From Epsilonproteobacteria bacterium UBA4036 (GTDB lineage: Bacteria > Campylobacterota > Campylobacteria > Campylobacterales > Arcobacteraceae): a DNA stretch of 5,562 nucleotides. Under the pieces are notes generated by a model. The model saw only the letters and a list, made by a program, of their open reading frames with translations, had not been told where the DNA came from and did no database searches. The stretch is taken from positions 1-5,562 of the forward strand of contig DGAG01000014.1 of NCBI GenBank assembly GCA_002382325.1, written 5' to 3'. This document shows positions 1 to 5,562 of this stretch, piece after piece; positions within the stretch are counted from its first letter, which is position 1, and each line of letters starts with the position of its first letter. The position numbers and the translations under genes are program-made.

Positions 1-2774
1 GAACATTTCGTCTCGGGACAAGAAGTTTGTTGGTCGTAACCGTAACTTGTAATTTGGTTTGAACTTTCACCAAATGCATACGGTGCTGTTTGTGCTGGAT
101 ATCGTTTTTCTAAACTTTCACCACTCCAAATTCCTGAGAAGTTTTGTGGTAAAAATACAGAGTTTTCATCAACGGTATAACCGTATTTACATTTAACTTT
201 GATTTTCCCTTCTCCAGTACCATAAACCCACATCATCTCACCATCTTTAATGCCAAGCTTCGCACCAAGATTTGGATGAATTTCACCGTACATTTCACCT
301 GCAAGCTCAGCTAAATATTTAGATGCTCTTGTTTCAGTTCCTGTACCCATATGCTCAACTAATCTTCCAGAAACAATATTGATTGGATAATCTTTTACCC
401 AATTTTGTTTTGTTTGCTCAGAAATATATCGAACATTAGTTCTATAATGATTTGGATTATCTTTAACCGCTGGATATTTCTCAATTAAATCGTGTCTAAA
501 TGAGTGCAATGGCTCTCTGTGTTTTGGAATATTATCAATAAATTCCCACACAATTGTTCTTGCACGTGCATTTCCATACGGAGCCAGTCCAGCTTGAAGT
601 GCATATTTATTTAAAAGTCCACTGTCGTCTGTTTTCCAGTTTTTACCTTCAACCAATTTTTTCTCTTGCTCAGTTAATTTAATACCTGCAAGTTCTTCAA
701 TATTAGCCCCTGTAATTTCAGCATATCCACCTTTGATTCTTGAACCTTTAGGTGCACTTCCAGCAGCAGCTAACAAGTTTTTCCCATCTCTTTCAAGTCC
801 AAATCGGTTTCTAAATCCCATACCACCTTGTGATACTGGCAAGTTGATGTTATACAATACTGGACTTCCAGGATGTGATTCATTCCAACAAGGCCATGGT
901 AATCCATAGTACTCTTTAGCAACAGTACCTTTACCTAATAAAGAAGTGTCGCTAAATAAATGCCAATTGTCTGTATGTTTTTTAAGACGATCAGCTGTTT
1001 TACCTTGCATACCAATTGTTTTTAAGCTTCGAGCAACTTCATTGGTTGCATCTTCGGGCCATTTAAAGTCATTTCCTTTACCCATACCTGCAACATATTG
1101 ATCATAAAAACCAAATCGTTTTGCAAAATCAAATAAGATTTCATGATCAGGTCGTGCTTCATATAAAGGATCTACAACTTTATAACGCCATTGTGCAATT
1201 CTAGAAGTATTTACAACGCTTCCTTCTGTTTCAACTTGTGAAGCAGCAGGCAATAAGAATAAGTTGTCATTTCTTGTTGTAATAACAGCAGCATCATTAA
1301 CATATGGGTCAATAAATACTACTAAGTCTAACTTATCTAATGCAGCTTTTACTTTATGTGTTTGAGTAATTGTTGAAATACCATTTCCAATACATACTAA
1401 CGCTTTTAAAGGCGTATCTGCATTGTTTTTGCTGTTCGCTTCATCCAATACACCATGAATCCATAATGATAAACTGAATCCCTTTTTTTGCATCATGTCA
1501 GGCGTTTTGAATCGTGCTTTTAACCAATCAAAATCTACATTCCATTGTTTTGCAAAATATTTCCAAGAACCTTCAGCTAAACCATAATATCCTGGAAGCG
1601 TATCTGATAAACATCCCATATCTGTAGAACCTTGAACGTTGTCATGTCCTCTTAAAATGTTACATCCACCACCTGGTTTACCCATGTTTCCTAATGTTAA
1701 TTGTAAAATTGAACCTAATCGTGTATTTGAAGAACCAACAGTATGTTGAGTCCATCCTTGATTCCAAATCAGACAACCTGGTTCTGCAGAAGCATATGCC
1801 GTTGTAGCTTGGATAAGAATATCTTTTGGACATCCTGTAATATCTTCAACCACTTCGGGAGTATAGTGTTCACACTCTTTGAAGATTTCATCCATTCCAT
1901 AAACTCTGTCTTGGATAAATGATTGATCGTACCATTTATTTTTTAGAATCAATCGAATCATTCCATACATAAACGCAATATCTGTTCCCGTTCTAATTCG
2001 GCAATAAATATCACTTTTTGCAGCCGTTTTTGAATATCTTGGATCAACAACAATAATTTTAGCCCCATTTTGTTCTTTGGCTTTTAAAATATGTTGCATC
2101 GCAATTGGATGGTTTGCAGCAGGATTTGCTCCAAAAATAATAATAGCTTTAGAGTTTTGCATATCACCAATATGATTTGTCATAGCTCCATAACCCCATG
2201 TATTTGCCACACCGGCAACTGTTGGACTATGTCAAATTCTAGCTTGGTGATCGATGTTGTTTGTTCCAAACATTGCTGCAAATTTTCTGATATAGAAAGC
2301 TTGCTCAGTACTTACTTTAGCCGAACCTAAAAATTGTACGGCGTCTGGTCCAAATTTTTCTCTTAATTCTAATAATTTTTTTGAAATTTTGCTCATTGCA
2401 TCATCCCAACTTACACGATTCCATTGACCATTTGATTTCTCAATTGGGTATTGTAATCGGTTAGTTGCTCTGATTTTATCAATCATATCAGCACCTTTAC
2501 AACAGTGTCCTCCATGACTAATAGGGTGATCTTGTGCGACTTCTTGTCGTACCCAAACACCATTATAAACTTCAGCAATAACTCCACAACCAACTGAACA
2601 ATGCGTACAAATAGTTTTAATCAGTTTAGATCCAGGAAAAGGATTTTTAATCTCTTCTTCTTTCGCCTCTCTTAATACACCATTTGAAGCAAATGCAGAT
2701 GTAGCAGTAACTGCTGATGCTAATGTTGCCATTTTCAGAAAACTACGTCTTCCGAAGCTTTTTAGCATTCCCAT
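1..2774 (-). CDS. fdhA: Selenocysteine-containing formate dehydrogenase catalytic subunit, Tat-exported (3' end cut by window edge)
   Basis: Large subunit that oxidises formate to CO2 at a Mo/W bis-pterin site; active in the periplasm, passing electrons to a ferredoxin-type subunit and a quinone-reducing cytochrome b (family knowledge). Residues 1-29 form a Tat signal: twin arginine in GRRSFLK (8-14), a hydrophobic stretch, and an AFA cleavage box at 27-29. C56, C59, C63 and C91 or C92 bind the N-terminal [4Fe-4S] cluster, followed by the conserved lysine K93. The frame meets TGA at codon 181 in HQARI-Sec-HSPTVAG, the FdhA/FdnG active-site context. The same frame then stays open through MTNH, DPRYSKTA and GKPGGG (about 364-369), and a pterin dinucleotide-binding domain from about 795. 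924 codons are visible; the ending resembles the family C-terminus, so perhaps only a dozen or so residues are missing. The first ATG was chosen because AAGGAG lies 5 nt upstream. Mo versus W cannot be decided. Confidence 0.96.
2182..2231 (-). promoter_or_regulatory. SECIS-like hairpin immediately downstream of the Sec codon
   Basis: This is the candidate SelB-binding element within the fdhA coding sequence. On the mRNA, UUGCC (2218-2214) pairs with GGCAA (2208-2204) around the loop GGUGU (2213-2209). The loop starts 18 nt after UGA. From memory, that is the same distance as GGUCU in E. coli fdhF, and the preceding GUUGC is also shared. The apical GU is the known SelB contact. The bulged U of the E. 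coli element is not clear here, because both U residues can pair with A. An outer helix is also possible: AUAG-UCCA (2230-2223) against UGGA-G-CUAU (2190-2182) with one bulged G. The hairpin is visible in the sequence; SelB binding is inferred. Confidence 0.8.
2232..2234 (-). other. In-frame TGA read as selenocysteine (Sec181 of FdhA)
   Basis: The minus-strand codon is TGA, between ARI and HSPTVAG. In E. coli FdnG and FdhF and their relatives this position is selenocysteine, or cysteine in Sec-free homologs, and it ligands the Mo/W atom; the following histidine (H182 here) is also conserved. FdhA-type sequence continues in the same frame for more than 740 codons to the window edge. A gene caller that reads TGA as stop would give a 180-residue fragment and lose the catalytic part. 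Confidence 0.95.
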
Positions 2775-2779
2775 TTCTT

Positions 2780-2785
2780 CTCCTT
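2780..2785 (-). promoter_or_regulatory. Ribosome binding site of fdhA (decides the start)
   Basis: AAGGAG lies 5 nt before the ATG at 2774. A second ATG two codons later (2768) would be 11 nt away, so the first is preferred. The site sits wholly in the 14-nt gap after the small Tat gene. Confidence 0.75.
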
Positions 2786-2788
2786 ATT

Positions 2789-3007
2789 TTATTTTGCAGC
2801 TTTATAAAAATCACTCCAGTTTTGAGTCTTTTTATATAAAACCTCTTTTTTATGTGCAGTGCCTACGACCACTCCACTACCAGCGTCACTTCCCTCTCCT
2901 CTGTTTGAATTCTGTGTTGTTGCAGCAACGGCAACCACAGAACCAGCTAGAACAGAAGCAGCAACACCTGCTCGTTTAATAAAGCTTCGTCTTAACTCAT
3001 CAGCCAT
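2789..3007 (-). CDS. Small twin-arginine-signal protein of the formate dehydrogenase region
   Basis: A 72-residue protein that is almost half signal sequence. It has ELRRSFIKR (residues 4-12) with the twin arginine and FIK, then an Ala/Val-rich hydrophobic stretch (13-30), a polar Gly/Ser/Asn linker (31-50) and a conserved-looking tail. The tail Y58-KKT-QNW-SDF-Y68 fits the C-terminal pattern of the small 'formate dehydrogenase region TAT target' family (recalled: Y-[HRK]-x-[TS]-x-H-[IV]-x-x-[YF]-Y), except N63 replaces His and W64 replaces Ile/Val. There is no cysteine and only one histidine (H52), so no obvious cofactor ligand set. Members sit beside fdh genes; subunit or maturation roles are proposed but not settled. 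The start follows GAGGAG with a 5-nt spacer. It ends 14 nt before fdhA, so co-transcription is very likely. No clean AxA box is seen; the signal may be retained as an anchor. Confidence 0.85.
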   Translation of the reverse strand: MADELRRSFIKRAGVAASVLAGSVVAVAATTQNSNRGEGSDAGSGVVVGTAHKKEVLYKKTQNWSDFYKAAK

Positions 3008-3028
3008 ATTAACTCCTCTTCATTATGT

Positions 3029-3067
3029 GGGTAAAAACCCCTCTAAATATTTTTCAAATACTTAGAG
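3029..3067 (-). promoter_or_regulatory. Tandem intercistronic mRNA stem-loops upstream of the Tat gene and fdhA
   Basis: In the 76-nt gap after the chaperone gene, the mRNA reads CUCUAAGUAUUU (3067-3056), loop GAA (3055-3053), then AAAUAUUUAGAG (3052-3041). That is 12 consecutive pairs with one G-U wobble and a triloop. Directly abutting it is GGGU-UUUU-ACCC (3040-3029), a 4-bp hairpin that could stack on the first. The ribosome binding site at 3018-3013 stays free. The hairpin lacks a normal terminator U-run right after the stem (four Gs come first, then five Us), and the operon continues. An RNA-stabilising or processing element that raises fdhA expression over the upstream genes is therefore more likely than full termination; partial attenuation remains possible. 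The structure is seen; the function is inferred. Confidence 0.6.
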
Positions 3068-3083
3068 CGACTTTCTTTTTTTC

Positions 3084-3692
3084 TTAAGCCACTTTTGAAA
3101 CTTCCAAATAGGAACGCTCAAACTCCATAAAATTATGTAACATCTCTCCAACATGCGTATAAATAGAATCATTACTTTGTGTTAAATTAAAAATTAAACT
3201 GTCAATATGAGGATTAATCACATTTAAAAAGAGTTCTTTATGCAGATTCTCTTTACTTTTTGTATTAAGTTGTTCTTGGATTAAATACGCACTGAGTGTA
3301 AAAATAAATCCATAGTGGTCTTCTGGGGCTTTAAAAGTTTTTTCATCTTTTCTGATTTTTGTTTTAGCAATTACATCTCGAACTTTTACTAACATAATCC
3401 CTGCTTCTCTTTGTTCATGGTACAAAGAACTGCTCAAAGAGACATGGTTACCAAAAGGGACTAAAAAAAGGTCTTGATAGTGTTTGTATAATTCGTTTGA
3501 TTCACTCTTTTCTAAAACTTCTAAAATCACTTCTGCACTTTTTGCGACATCTTCATCAAATGCATTTTGTTTTAAAATATTCAGATTTTCTAAAATTGCT
3601 GGCATTTGCTCTTTGGTATGTTCTTCTACAAATAACAATGAGAACAAATTATAAAAAAATCCTCTGGCTTTATTGATTTCTTCAGTATGCAT
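3084..3692 (-). CDS. TorD/DmsD-family chaperone, probably dedicated to FdhA
   Basis: A 202-residue, mostly helical cytoplasmic protein with no signal peptide, matching the usual length of about 200 residues for TorD-family redox enzyme maturation proteins. The family signature is present: Y72-QDLF-LVP-FG81, then SLY at 89-91 with E93 and R95 following, and the PEDHYGF segment (123-129), equivalent to the conserved E-x-P-D-H loop. Such proteins bind the Tat signal and the apo-form of a molybdoenzyme until cofactor loading. FdhA, two genes downstream, is the only large molybdoenzyme in view and is the likely client; the small Tat protein could be another. I recall a similar TorD-like gene in Campylobacter fdh loci (called fdhM), but I do not assert the name here. 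The start ATG overlaps the preceding gene's stop by 11 bp, with GAGGGG 7 nt upstream inside that gene. Confidence 0.88.
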   Translation of the reverse strand: MHTEEINKARGFFYNLFSLLFVEEHTKEQMPAILENLNILKQNAFDEDVAKSAEVILEVLEKSESNELYKHYQDLFLVPFGNHVSLSSSLYHEQREAGIMLVKVRDVIAKTKIRKDEKTFKAPEDHYGFIFTLSAYLIQEQLNTKSKENLHKELFLNVINPHIDSLIFNLTQSNDSIYTHVGEMLHNFMEFERSYLEVSKVA

Positions 3693-5349
3693 GTAATAAC
3701 CCCTCTTTTATCATTAATTTTGCTTTACAATCTTCACAACAATAAAGCGTTCTCTCTTTCGTTTTACTCATTTTTGAAAAAATCGGTGCCATCATATTGG
3801 CAATTTTTTCAACTGCTTTTTTGGTCGCAAACTCTTTACCACACTCAATACAGGCAAAGAGCTCATCTTGGGCTAAAACATTTTCTTTAAACCATGAAGG
3901 ATTAAGATACATCACATCTTGTTCTATACTTAAGCAATCTTTTTCAGGACAGGATACTTCACAATACCCACATGCCGTACATAAGCTGGGGTTTATACGC
4001 AAAGTATTATCTCTGGCATCCGCAACTAAAGCATCTACATTACAAGCACCCACACAAGATAAACATAAAGTACAATTGGCTTCATTGACTAAAACTTGCC
4101 CATAATGAATATGCTCACCTGTATGAACAACTCCTAAATCATCATTTTGTACAATATGTTGTAATCGTATTGAGAAAATTTCTCGTTTTCGTGAAGTGGT
4201 GTGATTAAACGTAAAGTGTGAGTTTTCTATGCTCTTAGCTTGTTCTAAAGCACTTCTTAGTTCATCTTGGTTCATAGCCAATAAAATGGCATCAACGCTG
4301 TATTTGTTTTGGTAAATTTGATTTAAAATATAAATGGAATCTTTCGTACCTTTAGATAAGAAATCCGTATAAAAAATAACTTGAGAACCACTCTCTTGAA
4401 GCAATGTCAGTAAACTTTGTTCATGCAAAAACTTCTCACCTTCAATTAGCAAAGGCAAAACTCCCTCTTTTAAAGGCATTTGCAATGTTTCAATATTCAT
4501 TTTTGAAGGCACAACTAATGCAATATGTCCTTCATACAATTTTGACATCTCAAAAAGAGATTTTCTGGAAGTGGGAGCATAATCAATTGCTCCACTGGGA
4601 CACACAGAGATACATCCACCACAGCCATGACAATCAATTTGAGAAAAAACAAGGTGTTTATTGGCATCGTCTTTTACAATAGCCACCGTAGGACAGACCT
4701 CTTCACATTTTCCACAAATCTCTTCTCGGCGTTCATGATATTGACACACCGAAGAGTCATATGTGGTAAATTTTTTATAGCTGTATTCATTGATATTATT
4801 TCGTAAAAGAGTTACCACCTCTTCTACACTTGAACACAATGGATCAAAACTTCCACTTTGTAAATGTGCCATAGGCGTTGCATCAAACCAAACAATTTGA
4901 GAGACATGAAGAAGAACATCGTTGCCTTCATCATCCACCGTCACACTTAGATTTCCTATGTGTCCGGAAATGGATTTTATCAATTCGGGTTCAACATGAT
5001 ACAAATCAAACTCATCGACTAAAACAGCTTCTAAAAATTGCGCTTTTTGCTCTTGTGTTCCCACAATTAAAAGTTGATTGCTAACCTCTTGAGTCATACT
5101 GATATCGTGTGCCAAATCAAATCGTATGGCATTGATTTCATACAACTTTTCAACATTTTTCATTTTTAGAAATAAAGGATCAAGAGAGTTTTTGATGTAA
5201 AAGTCAATCTCTTTGGCAATAATCTCTGCCTTGACATCTGAAGAGTTAGAAACCACATAAGAATGATTGTTGGTTTGCGTAGTAACTAAAATGTTCTCAC
5301 TCAATGGAAACTCTAAAGTCTCTTGAGCGTAATAGATAAATTCCTGCAT
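3682..5349 (-). CDS. Cytoplasmic 4x[4Fe-4S] protein with C-terminal Cys4 zinc-ribbon-like module, fdh operon leader gene
   Basis: A 555-residue protein with no signal peptide or membrane segment. Residues 1-200 are an unrecognised alpha/beta domain. It includes SGHIGNLSVTV (128-138) and QIVWFD (151-156), faintly like the GxIGxF pattern of HdrA-type proteins but without a flavin motif. Cluster motifs come in two pairs: C202-x9-C212-x2-C215-x3-C219-P with C240-x2-C243-x2-C246-x3-C250-P, then C426-x2-C429-x2-C432-x3-C436 with C457-x2-C460-x2-C463-x3-C467-P. Between the pairs lies a cysteine-free region (about 265-415). The tail has C500-x2-C503 and C538-x2-C541, likely a metal site. It is probably a multi-cluster electron carrier or maturation factor for formate dehydrogenase. 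It is not the FdhB electron-transfer subunit, which faces the periplasm and is smaller. The start has AAAAGG 8 nt upstream. It leads the operon and overlaps the chaperone gene. Confidence 0.85.
   Translation of the reverse strand: MQEFIYYAQETLEFPLSENILVTTQTNNHSYVVSNSSDVKAEIIAKEIDFYIKNSLDPLFLKMKNVEKLYEINAIRFDLAHDISMTQEVSNQLLIVGTQEQKAQFLEAVLVDEFDLYHVEPELIKSISGHIGNLSVTVDDEGNDVLLHVSQIVWFDATPMAHLQSGSFDPLCSSVEEVVTLLRNNINEYSYKKFTTYDSSVCQYHERREEICGKCEEVCPTVAIVKDDANKHLVFSQIDCHGCGGCISVCPSGAIDYAPTSRKSLFEMSKLYEGHIALVVPSKMNIETLQMPLKEGVLPLLIEGEKFLHEQSLLTLLQESGSQVIFYTDFLSKGTKDSIYILNQIYQNKYSVDAILLAMNQDELRSALEQAKSIENSHFTFNHTTSRKREIFSIRLQHIVQNDDLGVVHTGEHIHYGQVLVNEANCTLCLSCVGACNVDALVADARDNTLRINPSLCTACGYCEVSCPEKDCLSIEQDVMYLNPSWFKENVLAQDELFACIECGKEFATKKAVEKIANMMAPIFSKMSKTKERTLYCCEDCKAKLMIKEGLLHAY
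3700..3705 (-). promoter_or_regulatory. Ribosome binding site of the chaperone gene, inside the preceding gene
   Basis: GAGGGG lies 7 nt before the ATG at 3692, within the last codons of the iron-sulfur protein gene. With the 11-bp overlap it supports this start and suggests translational coupling of the two products. Confidence 0.6.
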
Positions 5350-5363
5350 AGACCATGCCTTTT

Positions 5364-5381
5364 GGTAAAATATTATTTACC
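5364..5381. promoter_or_regulatory. Candidate operator palindrome I, GGTAAA-N6-TTTACC
   Basis: A perfect 6-bp inverted repeat with a 6-bp A/T spacer. It ends 14 bp upstream of the start codon of the iron-sulfur protein gene, and the start's AAAAGG lies in between. Its placement in the leader suits a repressor site or an mRNA hairpin close to the ribosome binding site. The same architecture recurs at 5417-5434. I cannot name the regulator: it is not the FNR (TTGAT-N4-ATCAA), Fur or NikR consensus as I know them. Confidence 0.45.
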
Positions 5382-5392
5382 ATTTTATGCTT

Positions 5393-5422
5393 ATTATTCT
5401 TTGTTTTTTCTTAAAAGGTAAA
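5393..5422 (-). promoter_or_regulatory. Weak candidate sigma70-type promoter of the operon
   Basis: On the minus strand TTTACC (5422-5417) could serve as a -35 element and AATAAT (5398-5393) as a -10, 18 nt apart. The start codon is about 43 nt below the -10. The -35 would overlap operator II. The region is so A/T-rich that such matches arise easily; CATAAA (5389-5384) is an alternative -10. Low confidence. Confidence 0.25.
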
Positions 5423-5439
5423 TTTCTATTTACTTTTAA
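5411..5439. repeat. Long imperfect inverted repeat containing candidate operator II
   Basis: TTAAAAGGTAAAT (5411-5423) is followed by TTCT and ATTTACTTTTAA (5428-5439). The arms match over 12 positions with one extra G on the left arm. Its core, 5417-5434, reads GGTAAA-N6-TTTACT, one base from the first palindrome. Start-to-start spacing of the two cores is 53 bp, about five helical turns, which would put both on the same DNA face. Cooperative binding is an inference. Confidence 0.45.
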
Positions 5440-5519
5440 AAGAAGTTATTGATGAATATGTAGATTTTGGTATCATCTTTAAAAGCTATACCTGTTTAAA
5501 GCCTATCTAAATTATTGAA

Positions 5520-5542
5520 GGTAAAATCCTTTCTATTTTACC
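5520..5542 (-). terminator. Perfect 8-bp inverted repeat, possible terminator of a gene beyond the right edge
   Basis: GGTAAAAT (5520-5527) and ATTTTACC (5535-5542) pair perfectly around a 7-nt loop. On the minus strand the hairpin follows a TAA at 5547-5545 and is trailed by TTCAATAATTT, a poor T-tract. It could end transcription of an upstream minus-strand gene, or it could be a third copy of the GGTAAA/TTTACC element with a wider spacer (half-sites 11 bp apart instead of 6). The rest of 5350-5519 holds no gene that I can support. Confidence 0.35.
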
Positions 5543-5562
5543 CATTAATCCTTCCAGAGTGA

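Noticed and set aside
2091..2330. Plus-strand open frame of 79 codons
   Set aside because: Antisense to fdhA across the Sec codon; Cys/Ser-rich composition typical of a reverse shadow; no ribosome binding site or recognisable motif.
2232..2774. A stand-alone 180-residue Tat protein or a pseudogene broken by a nonsense codon
   Set aside because: The TGA is at the known Sec position, FdhA sequence continues in the same frame to the window edge without another stop, and a SECIS-like hairpin follows.
2794..3065. Two overlapping plus-strand open frames of 61 and 68 codons
   Set aside because: Antisense to the small Tat gene, which has a ribosome binding site, a twin-arginine signal and the right operon context.
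3029..3067. Rho-independent terminator ending the upstream transcript
   Set aside because: GGGG follows the stem before only five Us, and downstream genes are functionally part of the same operon; kept as an RNA regulatory or processing element instead.
3797..4105. Plus-strand open frame of 102 codons, and similar ones at 3687-3890, 4404-4682 and 4878-5084
   Set aside because: All lie antisense to the well-supported iron-sulfur protein gene and have no family features.
5355..5414. Plus-strand 19-residue hydrophobic peptide (ATG at 5355)
   Set aside because: No ribosome binding site; hydrophobicity is expected from the T-rich strand; it overlaps the likely promoter and operators.
5426..5476. 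Minus-strand 16-codon leader ORF upstream of the operon
   Set aside because: No Shine-Dalgarno sequence, no regulatory codon run, and it probably lies upstream of the candidate promoter; too short to support.
1..5562. CRISPR array, tRNA, rRNA, insertion sequence or prophage traces
   Set aside because: No regularly spaced direct repeats, cloverleaf-like segments, transposase sequence or terminal repeats were seen; composition is uniform across the genes.

Overview
The window is one end of a formate dehydrogenase operon on the minus strand. The organism is probably a member of the Campylobacterota, perhaps Arcobacteraceae-like or Sulfurimonas-like. This rests on the low G+C content, the strong A/T bias at third codon positions, and the gene order (TorD-like chaperone, small Tat protein, selenocysteine FdhA), which I recall from Campylobacter-type fdh loci. 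The species assignment is inference; the enzyme assignment is firm.

Layout in transcription order, from right to left: (1) 5350-5562 is a non-coding, very A/T-rich upstream region. It has three inverted repeats with GGTAAA/TTTACC-type arms, two of them placed like operators, and a weak candidate promoter. (2) 3682-5349 encodes a 555-residue cytoplasmic iron-sulfur protein with four [4Fe-4S] motifs and a C-terminal zinc-ribbon-like Cys4 module. (3) 3084-3692 encodes a TorD/DmsD-family chaperone that overlaps gene (2) by 11 bp. (4) 3008-3083 is an intercistronic gap carrying a 12-bp mRNA hairpin followed directly by a second short one. (5) 2789-3007 encodes a 72-residue protein with a twin-arginine signal, of the small family found beside formate dehydrogenases. 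(6) 1-2774 encodes the catalytic subunit FdhA, which runs off the left edge. Its in-frame TGA at 2232-2234 is selenocysteine codon 181, not a stop. A SECIS-like hairpin lies at the same spacing as in E. coli fdhF.

How the genes work together: FdhA is a Tat-exported molybdenum or tungsten bis-pterin enzyme that oxidises formate in the periplasm. The TorD-like protein would hold apo-FdhA until cofactor insertion and shield its Tat signal. The small Tat protein probably accompanies or stabilises the enzyme. The electron-transfer ferredoxin subunit (FdhB) and the membrane cytochrome b (FdhC) would be expected beyond the left edge. The 555-residue iron-sulfur protein has no export signal, so it is not the periplasmic FdhB; its role is the main open question here. 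Selenocysteine decoding needs selA, selB, selC and selD, none of which is in the window.
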